Shown here: positions 1 to 9,894 of the stretch, in pieces
Layout: each line of letters begins with the position of its first letter
Position numbering within the stretch: the first letter of the stretch is position 1
NCBI RefSeq assembly: GCF_000787575.1
Contig: NW_012236506.1
Span: 376,225-440,224, forward strand
Source: Acytostelium subglobosum LB1
Taxonomy: Eukaryota; Evosea; Eumycetozoa; Acytosteliales; Acytosteliaceae
Direction: 5' to 3'
Length of the DNA stretch: 64,000 bases
Program-made: the position numbers and the translations under genes
The notes under the pieces: model-generated
Databases searched by the model: none
Told to the model about the DNA's origin: nothing
Seen by the model: the letters and a program-made list of their open reading frames with translations, nothing else

Positions 1-577
1 TCTCTAAACTGTGATATATATTGTCTCAATGGATCATGGCAGTATACCTCCAAGTACTCTTGCTACGTTCATTCATTCATCAGTATCAAAGTTAGTATCA
101 TTCACTTGTTCAATCATGTGATTGATCGATCACACATACCATCTCCATTCTTTGTCTTTCCAACTCCCTCTGGCACTCTTGGTATGCCAGACTCTGAGGG
201 TCCTTCTCATCGAATGACAAGATATCATGAGCCATCTCATTCTGAAGGATTGATATATCTGTTGGATGTGTGAGTGAGTGAGTGTGTGAGTGATTGGAAT
301 CATTCCAAGTGTGAGTGTGTATGTGTGATCGACCACATTAAGGTCTACGACACAAAGACTACAACATACCCTTGATGATATCTTGATACTTTGCAATGTT
401 CTTATTGATCCTCTTTATCAACTTGAATAGAGTGAACAACTTATCACTCTCTGCTTGAATCTTGGTGTCTACTGTTGTCTCTGCAGCACCAACCTTGGCC
501 AACACTCTATGCTTGGCTCTTGCGAATCCAGTCTTTAACTGTGACCATGTATCTCCACTTCCCTTCTGTTGTGACAT
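1..577 (-). CDS. N-BAR-like domain protein, N-terminal part (gene continues beyond the left edge)
   Basis: Exons 370-577, 140-258 and 1-62 join in frame on the minus strand. Introns begin GTATGTTG and GTATGTG; the second has an ATACTAAC branch site and ends CGTAG. The visible 129 residues start MSQQKGSGDTWSQLKTGF and run through a heptad-like charged helix (RVLAKVGAAETTVDTKI, then KLIKRINKNIAKYQDI) to HDPLRQYISQF. This resembles helix 1 and the start of helix 2 of amphiphysin/Rvs167-type BAR domains, which dimerise and bind curved membranes in endocytosis. The family call rests on pattern only, since the C-terminal half and any SH3 domain lie outside the window. The start is the first ATG of the open frame. 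Confidence 0.6.
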
Positions 578-599
578 TATTGTATTGATTGTACTATTA

Positions 600-1663
600 T
601 ATGTTTAAGTATCTATTTGTATTTGTTTTTTTGAATAGTTGAATAGTTGTGTATTTGTTAATTGATTGATTGATTGATTGGAAGTATGATTGAACTGGAT
701 AAAGTGAGTAGCAGAGGTCAAACACACACAATGTAAGGTATTATCTCAAAGTCGTTTTATGTTCACATAATGGGCCTTGAGGACCAGAATTCATTCATTG
801 TGGACCAACCACAAAACACCCCACAGGCACCATCACATTCGGTCCTACCCACCCACACACTTTTGTTGATGAATCCCAACGATCGCAGATCTGAGTGGTG
901 GCGACATCGTCTCAAACATACCCGAAATTATCCCATGGGTTGGTAAATTTGGGTACTTATTTGTAGACTTAACTTGATGTATCTATTTACATGTTATTGA
1001 TAGAGTGAGTGAATGAACTTGATCAATCAATCTATATCTTTAGTTTGGTGTTGTTGTAATGAATAATGTAACTAAGTCCATCCAGATTGGTAGTGTGGCC
1101 CTACAACGTTCGAACAGATGATGTCGGCCATCAGAGGCCATTCAACTAGTTAACAAGTTAACTTTGGTCAATGTCCACCTACATGTAGCCTCGCCTCGTG
1201 ATCACCGTGACGGACAAGTATAGTAGCATTACTTTAACATACCTTCAGCCCATCATAGGCAACACGACTCCCTCTACCTCTAGGGCAAGCCATAGCGAAT
1301 ACACTCGAGAATATGAAGGATCAATCAATCACCAACTTTAAGTTTGGTGTAGTTGTATTGTAATTAGCTTGGGAGAATGGAGGAGCAATAAAGTGATTGC
1401 AATCATTCAGCTGTGCGAATTTTGGATGGTTGGTTGTGTGTCGTGAGTGTGTTGGTTGATTGATTGTATGATTGATGGGAATGATGGCCTCGAGTAGATA
1501 GTGAACGACTTGTAAGACTAAAGGTGATTAATGTGGATGTTGTTCCTGTCTTATGCTCATTGTGGGCCATTGAAACAGAGGTTGGTAGGATGGTAGGGGA
1601 TGATTGGCGACACTGGTTAAAGTAATAGATTAACTTGATTGTTGACAACATGTTCTTTTTAGT
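600..1663. other. Gene-free interval between the BAR-like and CNBP-like genes
   Basis: No frame on either strand continues through splice-like sites or resembles a known family here. It holds TTGATTGATTGA and TGAGTGAGTGAG short repeats and the 3' flank of the minus-strand CNBP-like gene. It presumably also holds the promoter of the minus-strand BAR-like gene just upstream of 577. No RNA gene was recognised. Confidence 0.5.
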
Positions 1664-2164
1664 TTAGTTCTCGCCAGTTGCGTTGGTGCAGTCCTTGGAG
1701 ATGTGACCAAACTTGCCACAGGCGTAGCACTTCTTGTCACCGCCTCTGGAGAAGCCACCGCTTGGACGACCACCAAAGCTTCCGGTGGACTCGGATGGGC
1801 AGTTGGCCTGGATGTGACCAAAGCCACCGCAGTTGAAGCAACGCTTGGCGGCGGATGGGGCTGGGGCAGATGAGCCCTGTGGGCAGCTTCTCTGCATATG
1901 ACCGTACTGGTCGCACTTGTAGCACTTGATGTCACCACCGCTGACAACTGGCTCACGCTCGACAGTGCAGTCACGAGCGAAATGACCTGGCTGCTTGCAG
2001 TTACGGCAGGTCTCCTCCTCATTGCAGTCCATAGCCTTGTGGCCTGGCTTTTGGCATCTATATATTTGTTTGTAATTAATTAGAATCTGTATGTATATAC
2101 TATCTTATCTCAATCATGTATTCTGTGTTCCGTACCTGTAACAACGTTGAACTCTATCGGACAT
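1664..2164 (-). CDS. CNBP/Gis2-like CCHC zinc-knuckle nucleic-acid-binding protein
   Basis: Two exons, 2136-2164 and 1664-2057, give 140 residues. The first exon (MSDRVQRCYR) splits the first zinc knuckle, and joining it to ATGCCAAAAGCC restores CYRCQKPGHKAMDC. Five C-x2-C-x4-H-x4-C knuckles follow one another: CYRCQKPGHKAMDC, CRNCKQPGHFARDC, CYKCDQYGHMQRSC, CFNCGGFGHIQANC and CYACGKFGHISKDC. A Gly/Ser/Arg linker precedes the last. Animal CNBP and yeast Gis2 have seven such knuckles and bind single-stranded nucleic acid and translating mRNA; this protein has the same architecture with five. The intron is 78 bases and AT-rich. The family is certain from the motifs; the exact target is unknown. 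Confidence 0.93.
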
Positions 2165-2821
2165 TATATTATATGTTATATTATATATATTTAGCTCGCG
2201 CTATATGATTGAATGAATAGTTAGTATTGATTGTTATAATGAGGTATACCTCTATTCGATCACTCACTCTTCTCCACCTCCACCTCCTCACCTCCTCCTC
2301 CACCTCCTTCACCTCCTCCTTCATTCAATCTCCTCCTCCTCCTCACACAGCCTCCTCCAACTCCAACTCCACCAACTCCACCAATGCCGTCAAGTCAAAA
2401 CTTTCGCCAACAAACTTGAGACTGCGACCTCTCTCGTATCTCTCATCACCAACATTAACATCAATGCTGTGAATGTATAATGCTATTCTCATCTATCTAA
2501 GCATTCTTGATTAATACCAACCTGTAGTTATTATATATATATTTATGTGTTTGAAGATTATTTGATAATAAACGAAAGTCGATTTTGTTCCTCGTTATTA
2601 TTGTTGTTGGTGTTTGTTGTTGTGGGAGTGAAGGCGACGAGTCACACACTTCAACAGACCTCAACTTGAGAAAAAAAATTAAAACTTCCAACTTGAAAGG
2701 ATCTTCAAATTATTCAAAAAGGCGCGCTCTCTAAAGTACATTCACTATTAGTCGTCGATCGTAATCAAACACAACATGACATATACACATAGCAATCAAT
2801 TACATACACACACAACATACA

Positions 2822-3658
2822 ATGAATAGTGAAAGTCCATCACAACGTGAGAGTCAATTACAAAATGCAAGAGAGTCGATTGATGATGCAATGAAGGAGT
2901 TTCAAGATAAGATTGATGTTGGCAGGACTGCAAATTGGACTGTATCATCAGCAAAGCCAGGCTTTGGTATCGAACAACTACTTGATGAGAATCTATCAAC
3001 ATTCTGGCAGTATGTTGTTGTATACATCACTCAATCATTCAATCAATCAATCAATCACTCACTAACATTCGCTCACAATCACAAACAAAGGTCCGATGCA
3101 CAACAACCTCATCATATAACAATACAACTCAATAGGAGATATGAACTTGAGAACTTATTGTTGTATACTGATTTCAAAGAGGATGAGAGTTATACACCAT
3201 CACAACTATCGATAAAGGTTGGCAACAGTTATCATGATCTCGAAGAGATGATCAATACAGAGTTGGATAAACCTTCAGGTTGGATTAACATACCATTCAA
3301 TATGAATGATCAACAAAAGTATATTTCATCCATTCATTCATTCAATCATTCAATCATTCATTCAATCATACTTACGTACAACTACACATTAATAGAGTGA
3401 TCAAGGCCACAATGTTACAAATATCAATATTATCCAATCATCAAAATGGTAGAGATACTCATATAAGACATATCAAAGTGCTTGGAAAGAAGGTGTATGT
3501 TGTTGATTGAGTGAGAGGCCTCACTTAATCATTCATACATTCAATTCTAATACATACATTCACATAATAGGACATTGGAGACCAAGCTAAAGATACCAAA
3601 CTTCACTTTACATCACAACAAACAACCAGAGTTAAACTTTTATAACTCAATTAGATAA
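2822..3658 (+). CDS. anapc10: Anaphase-promoting complex subunit 10 (APC10/Doc1)
   Basis: Four exons (2822-3009, 3091-3318, 3396-3494, 3571-3658) give 200 residues. A DOC-domain jelly roll is clear: [20 protein letters not shown], then [16 protein letters not shown], then [17 protein letters not shown], then GWINIPF and [12 protein letters not shown]. The correct 5' site of intron 3 is GTATGTTG after AAGAAGGT. It was chosen because only that join ends the protein in YNSIR, the conserved C-terminal Ile-Arg tail that docks APC10 on the APC3/Cdc27 TPR subunit. In the complex APC10 helps form the D-box receptor for ubiquitination of mitotic substrates. All three introns hold CATT or CAAT tetranucleotide repeats; intron 1 has a CACTAAC branch site. 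Confidence 0.95.
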
Positions 3659-4587
3659 GATTGGTCATTCCATCCAATGGACCCACATCACGCACATCAA
3701 AAGGTAAGTTCATTCTTTGTTTTCTTATCCCGCAGATACACGTACACACTCAAATCACCACACACACGGATCTGGATGGATCATGTATCCGACAATCAAA
3801 CGACGCACATAGACTCGCACCTCGACCCACTCTTTGGACCAGAGGATGGGTTTTTTGTTCTTTCAACCAACTGCTGATTGTTTTTCGTTTGATTTTTTTT
3901 GAATTTAATTTTTGATGTTTGTAACTTCCACATGACACTAGTTTTACGCAATACATAGAGATACAAAGCGAGTAGTTGTAGTAGTTTAAAACGCAAATAT
4001 TCAATTCAATCCTGGTCCTTCATTAAATTGAATTGAATGACCATCATCAACTTGTCCAACATCCAACATTCAACTTCCAATCCTCGCATTTACATCTGTT
4101 CATTCATTCATTCAAACACACACATCCACAACCTCACCAATCATAACCAAACACACCCACATATACACACACATTCATTCATTCACATTGATTTATATTT
4201 TTTGTTTTGAAAGCAAGCACCAACAAGCGTACACTTGTGGTTCGACCACAATACTCTATTCTTCGCCAAACACATAACATTCTCCCACAAACAAACAAAT
4301 ATTTTATATATAAATACAAATACATATTTATTTATTGTTTATGTATGTTTAGAATCAATATAATTGGATAGACCAGGACATGTCCAGATACTAACAAATC
4401 AATAACAATTTAGATATACTGGATCTGATCAATATAATATTTACTTTTTTCCAAATCATCAGACACTGGAGGATTGTCTGATCAATCATATCAATCATTC
4501 AATCAATCGATTCACACTCAAACACACACACACACAAACACTGGAACACGCGGCGAATAGACAATCAATCACGTGATAGAGAGAGCA
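3659..4587. other. Gene-free interval and promoter region of the KDM5-like gene
   Basis: Nothing protein-like continues here. The stretch holds T-rich runs (about 3848-3912), CATTCATTCATT and CACACACA simple repeats, TATATAAATA-like AT-rich DNA near 4310, and a small hairpin TTGTGGTTCGACCACAA at about 4224-4240. The last 150 bases before 4588 are rich in CAATCA repeats and CACACA, as upstream of other genes in the window. Confidence 0.5.
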
Positions 4588-7390
4588 ATGGCAAAGAATA
4601 TAAAGAAGAAGAGGGATATGACGGTATGCCCAAACTGCCGTGTAAGATTCCCAACATCTTCGATTAGAACACATCGTTTGGGATGTGCCAATACACAGGA
4701 ATATATGAGGCGACGCTCGACATTGCCCGCGCCAGAGCAGCGCAAGCCACGCGCGGCAGCCATCGCAGCTGGACAAGCATTGATGGCACAGGCCAACAAC
4801 AACAAGCGAAAGTCTTCTTTGACTAGTGGCACCACCACAGCGACAATCTCACCAAAGAAGGATTCGCCAAAGAAGATAGCGACTGCATCATCATCATCGT
4901 CATCATCGCCCACTGTCATGGCAACGAGGAAGAAGACATTGGCAGCTGCGGTAGCGGCGGCTGCAGCAGCATCACCTTCAAACACACCAATCGCATTGTC
5001 AAAGAGGAAGAAGAGGGCGACGCCATCGACACCGGTGTTGGCCAAGGATGAGAGCACAAGCATGGACATTGACACTGACGAATCTGTGGTGATTGAGCGA
5101 TCAGCACGTGGTGGAAAGATGATGTCCACTCATTCAATGTCCAATGACACTCGTCTTCGTCGACTCTCATCAAAGAAGAAGTCTCCAAACACTGGATCAT
5201 CATCTTCCCCATCATCAGCATCCAAGAAGTCACCATCAAAGAACAACAAGAAGGTCACGTCATCGTCGACCGGCACTTCATTGCTATCAGAGTTCAAGGC
5301 GGCAAAGTCATGGGACAGCGAGAAGGTGCGCAATTGGGACATACAGGAGGCACCGGTGTTCTATCCAACTGTCGAGGAGTTTAGACACCCACTGGCATAC
5401 ATCGAGAAGATCCGCCCAATCGGCGAGAAGTACGGCATCTGCAAGGTCGTCCCACCGTACAAGGCCCAGCCTATCATGACACAGATCGATCCCAAGACCT
5501 TCAAGTTCAAGACCAAGCTGCAGAACATCCATCAGCTCAAGACTCGTTGGTCCGGCCCCAGCGAAGTGTTTGTGGCCGAGTTGTGCTCCTTCCTGGAGGA
5601 GCGCGGCGAGTCGATGCTCTCGTTCCCCCAGTACGACGGCCACGACCTTGACCTGTACCGTCTTTTTGTCGAGGTGAACAAGCGTGGCGGCTACTGGGAC
5701 GTCACGCGATCCAACGGTTGGCAGGAGATACTCGTCCTGCTCAAGGTGTCGGACAAGTGCTACAAGCCCATCCAGATGCTCAAGCAGCACTACAACAAGT
5801 ACCTCTATGCGTACGAGCTGGCGCGCAAGGCGCAGTATGACGAGCTGCTCAAGCAGCATCCCAACAAACAGCATCCAAGCATGATTGAGCAGGTGATATC
5901 AGAGTGCATCCAGTATGATGAGAGCAATGACGATGATGCAGACGACATGGAAGACGACCAGGAGGACTTTGGCTTCTACGAGGGCAACACATACTCGCTG
6001 GAGCACTTTGAGCAGCTGGCCTCCAACTTCTCGATGCGTTGGTTCCCCAACGGCAACAACGACCCCGACTCGGTCGAGAGCGAGTTCTGGCGAATCGTCG
6101 AGAACGGCGATGAGAATGTGCAGGTTCACTATGGCAGCGATCTTGACGTGCGCACTCACGGCAGCGGCTTCGAGCGCGTCAAGGACTTTGACCCCAACAA
6201 CGAGGAGACACACCCCAAGGAGCATTGGAACCTCAACACGTTGCCCAAGATGAAGCGGTCCGTGTTCTCTCATCTGACCGACCCAGTGTCGGGTGTCACT
6301 GACCCAATGATGTACGTTGGTATGCTCTTCTCCTCGTTCTGTTGGCACAATGAGGACAACTACCTCTACTCGATCAACTACATGCACACAGGCACATACA
6401 AGACCTGGTATGGCGTGGCTGGCGATCAGTCCGAGGTGTTTGAGCGTGCCATGCAAGAGTCCCTGCCTAAACTCTTTAGCAAGACGCCCAACCTCCTGTC
6501 CATGCTTATCACAATGATGTCGCCCGCTGCACTCAAAGAGTCCAAGGTGCCCGTGTGCAGGACGCTACAGAGCCCTGGCGACTTTATCATCACATTCCCC
6601 CAGGCATACCATGCAGGCTTCTCGCATGGCTTCACGGTGGCCGAGGCCGTGAACTTTGCCCCAGCCGACTGGCTGCCGTATGGCGTCAAGTCCACCGAAC
6701 ACTACCAGGCGGTGCACAGGACAAACGTCTTTTGTCTTGAGCAGCTGATGATGGCGCTGTCCAAGCGCGCACCATCGCCAGAGCTCATCAAGTGGCTGCT
6801 GCCCTGTCTCGAGAAGATATACGCGAACGAGAAGACTGCCCGAGCGGCCCTGATCGCCAAGGGCTGCGTGAACTGAGCAGTTGATACAGAACATCAGCGA
6901 GATGGAGCACATCGACAAGATCAAGCAGTGCTCTGTGTGCAAGGCCGACTGTTACCTCTCCTACATACATTGCACGCGCTGCAGCAAAGACAGCGACGGC
7001 AGCAGCAACGACGATGTGCAGTGTCTCAAGCACGAGTGTACGTGTGCCACCAAGCACAAAGCGATCAAGGTGAACAAGCTGTTGCCCGACATCGAGGCCA
7101 CCATTGGCAAGCTGAGAGAGAAGCTGGCCGCCGCTGGCAAGGCGCTGGCTGTAGCCACATCATCAACAACATCAACATCATCAACCACCCTGTACAAATT
7201 CCCCTATCCATCCTCCAACCAGACGTCACCGACGCCTTCCTTTTCACTCATCTTCTCCAAGAACAGGAAGAACAAGGCCAAGGCCATTGCCACGACCACC
7301 ACCACAACAACCACCACTACCACAACCACAACAACAACGACGACAATGACCATACCTGGGTTCAGTGATGGTCAACCTATCGAGATATAA
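4588..7390 (+). CDS. KDM5-type histone H3K4 demethylase (JmjN-ARID-JmjC-C5HC2), with a frame change before the zinc finger
   Basis: The start is the ATG at 4588 (MAKNIKKKRDMTVCPNC). The intronless frame to 6876 gives 762 residues: a C-x2-C...H...C finger (about 15-35), a low-complexity basic Ala/Ser/Lys region (about 55-240), JmjN (about 254-300), ARID (about 327-411) and JmjC (about 570-695). Iron ligands are intact (CWHNED and the His of AYHAGFSHG), as is the 2-oxoglutarate lysine in GTYKTWYG. The frame stops at TGA 6874-6876. The next frame, open from 6872 to 7390, encodes the C5HC2 zinc finger that normally follows JmjC (CSVCKADCYLSYIHCTRC, later CLKHECTC), then a coil, a poly-Thr run and IPGFSDGQPIEI. 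No intron fits the junction. Known relatives remove methyl groups from H3K4 in the nucleus. The break may be a sequencing indel, a real split or recoding. Confidence 0.9.
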
Positions 7391-7773
7391 TTATAATAAT
7401 AAATAAGTTAATCAATGACAACGATCATGATTTGATTGTATTGTTCGCGCTCAATCGATCAACCACACCTTCTTTGCTTGTTTCTTGGGCTGACTCTTGC
7501 TTAAGGCTTCCTCTCTGGTGGCTTTTGTGCATCGTCTTTGTCTTTGTCATCGACACCATGTTCGTCGACGTTGAAGTACAAATGATATTTTGATCACATA
7601 AATTAATATTCTGGTTGGCAGAATAATGGACACTAGGCGCCGCACTAACGTGGACCCCAATAATGGTATGGTGACAAAGAGAAGCTGGCTACCAACCAAA
7701 AGTCTCATTTGTATTGGGACCCAAAAATACTTTATACATATAATTTGAAATCAACACAATTGTTACATTGATC
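7391..7773. other. Interval with a possible minus-strand gene remnant (about 7451-7590)
   Basis: Reading the minus strand, 7451-7522 encodes KATREEALSKSQPKKQAK then KVWLID and stop. The adjoining DNA up to about 7590 encodes YHLYFNVDEHGVDDKDKDDA in another frame, so the two pieces do not form one open frame. The composition looks coding, but there is no start, no splice signal and no recognised family. It may be the decayed 3' end of a gene displaced when the neighbouring F-box/FNIP array formed. The rest of the interval (7600-7773) is AT-rich with nothing recognisable. Confidence 0.25.
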
Positions 7774-9664
7774 ATGTTGGACTGGCTTCTTATTATAAAA
7801 TATTTATTTGTCAACCATCCTTTTATCAATATATTAGATNAAAGTCAATATTCAATCATGTCTATCTTATGCTCTGGTGTCAAAGCGATGGTTCATATCA
7901 GTGTCACAACTAGCTCCTGTCTCCTTCACATTTCCTCTTCGTGACGTTCTCTTCATCGAAAGATGCTTGACTTTGCTGTCGGACATTGAGCACAACAACG
8001 AGTGCCAACAACTGCACATTGATCGACACTGGATCAAGAAGGTGACGATCGATTGTGTACTGGACGATCTTATCCTATACGAGCTCGAAAACTATGACCT
8101 CAAAGACAATGCCAAGCTTGTTGTCGACAACCTCTGTCTTTTGTTCCCCAACATCTGGCAGGCCTCTCTCAACTATGTTCCAACCTTCTATAGCTTCAAC
8201 CACGCATATATATATCACTTTGGCATGCTGCCCACAAATGTTCCATTCTCTGTCGTTGTCAGGCCTGGCCAATTGGAGCAGTTCCTCAATCATGTACAAC
8301 AGGGTGATGTTTCGGTCAAGCATTTGACAACAACGAGATGGCCAACGGGCCAGTTGCCTCCCAACATACACTCGATGACTCTCAACAAGAATCTATCACA
8401 GAGATACATCAATATCACCGTGCCCCACAACAAACTGCAAACTACATCACATGCTCTGGACTTTAGCAAACTCAGAATGCTTCACCTATTCGACTACTAC
8501 CTTGAAGACCAGGATCTGGCCACAGCCTTCAGTTCCCCAACGCTCAAATCAATCATGATATGTGTCCCTACAATCCTCACTTTGGCCACACTGGCGGCCA
8601 CAATGGATCTGCTACACTCTGCAACGATATCTTTGACAACCTGAAGCGAAACACCACTTTGGAGTCGCTGCGCATTATGGAGCATTGTTATCCAGTTGAT
8701 CAGTATCCGGTGGCCGACACAGAGGTCGTCGATGCAGTCAATCAAAGCCTCGCAGACTCTTTGACGCACCATCGATCACTTCGTAGCTTGGATTTCTATA
8801 CTCCAAGTCCTTGGTCAGCAACAAACTCCTCACGGCCATTGCGAACAATAGGAACATTAGCAAGATCGAACTGATGTGCGATACACTGGATGACGGTTTG
8901 CTACGCCATCTCTCAGAGTCTCTTATCCGTGCTCACAGTTGTGTTTCATCACTCAATCTCTCTTCAAACTTTGGTATCTCCAACGAACATCCAATCGTTG
9001 AGATCATAACGCGACTACAGTCACTCAAGCAACTCATTCTCTTGAATCTCCGCAACCTATCTCAACATGAGCAGCAGGCCCGTATAATCAACTCACTGGA
9101 TTGGCACCATGGACTACAGTACCTCCATCTAAGCGTCTGCTCCAAGGCACAACTCCATCCAACTCATCGCGAAGGAGTTACAATTATTCAAGAGATGTTT
9201 GATTATACTGTCCACACAAAGTATGATCCCAACAACTATTACCAAAGGATCCGATCCTCATTAGATTACGAATACGACAGCGACGATGACTCCCCTCTAC
9301 CTCCTTGGCCAAATTACTTATTGTAATGACAATAAAGTTTGATGAAGACTCCCCAGTCACAATTCAGTTCGATAAAGCTCCTGGACGACCATCACCGCTA
9401 TGTGAGTTGGAGCTGCAAGAGGCCTATGGTGGCCATGTTCTCTGTCAAATCCAGTCTCGTCTCGATTTGTTTCCAAACCTCAAGCGTTTGGTGTTCCGAT
9501 CAATCAAACACGACTGGGACGAAGACAGTCTTCAGGATTGGTGGTGGGCCATTAGAGACAACACAACAATCAATCACTTTGTTGTCAAGATGAGCGATGG
9601 ATGGATCAACGACTACAATGGAGGAATCAGTTCGCTGGAATTCAATCAAAGATTGAATGTTTGA
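7774..9664 (+). pseudogene. F-box/leucine-rich-repeat protein gene, broken by several frame changes
   Basis: The likely start is ATG 7774 (MLDWLLIIKYLFV), which matches the MLDxLP start of the FNIP genes at 9895 and 39068. Leaving out the N at 7840 joins this to LSYALVSKRWFISVSQLAP, a typical F-box core. LRR-like text then follows in three further frames: to about 8600 (LHLFDYYLEDQDLATAF), to about 8820 (NLKRNTTLESLRIME), and to a stop at 9326 (NISKIELMCDTLDDGLLRHL). A last piece, 9329-9664, includes LFPNLKRLVFRSI. Three frame changes in about 800 bases plus a stop suggest decay, although draft indels could explain some of them. Relatives are presumed substrate adaptors of SCF ubiquitin ligases. 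It is the first unit of the tandem array. Confidence 0.6.
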
Positions 9665-9665
9665 T

Positions 9666-9775
9666 CATTCATTCATTATGTCAATATTGATTGCTTATTC
9701 TCCTCCAGTGCTTGGATCACAATACCCAGTTCTGGACTTGCCCTGCTTCTCTACTACATCATCACTATGGATTAC
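9666..9775 (-). pseudogene. Short duplicate (copy A) of the 3' end of the secreted-protein gene at 13828-14559
   Basis: The plus-strand text TATGTCAATATTGATTGCT, then CTCCTCCAGTGCTTGGA, then CCCAGTTCTGGACTTGCC is nearly identical to 13828-13925, which is the C-terminal coding end of the minus-strand secreted-protein gene. Similarity fades after about 9775, and a block of some 25 bases present in the whole copy is missing. It lies directly behind the broken F-box/LRR gene, just as copies B and C lie behind the next two FNIP genes. This fragment is therefore a footprint of tandem duplication rather than an independent gene. Confidence 0.75.
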
Positions 9776-9894
9776 ACAGTTATGTAAAAACATGATCAAA
9801 CATCGTCCTTTGATTCAGGTGACCACTCGAGTAAACACACTTCAAAACATTTGTTTGATTGTCTTGCAGCTCTACATCCACCAGCTCATCATCC

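Noticed and set aside
4200-4260. T-arm-like hairpin TTGTGGTTCGACCACAA suggesting a tRNA
   Set aside because: No acceptor, D or anticodon arms can be drawn around it and there is no poly-T terminator; the loop also starts with the wrong base.
6868-6890. Mini-intron GTGAACTGAGCAG...CAG between JmjC and zinc finger
   Set aside because: It would be about 22 bases, far shorter than any other intron here (about 57 or more), and has no branch site.
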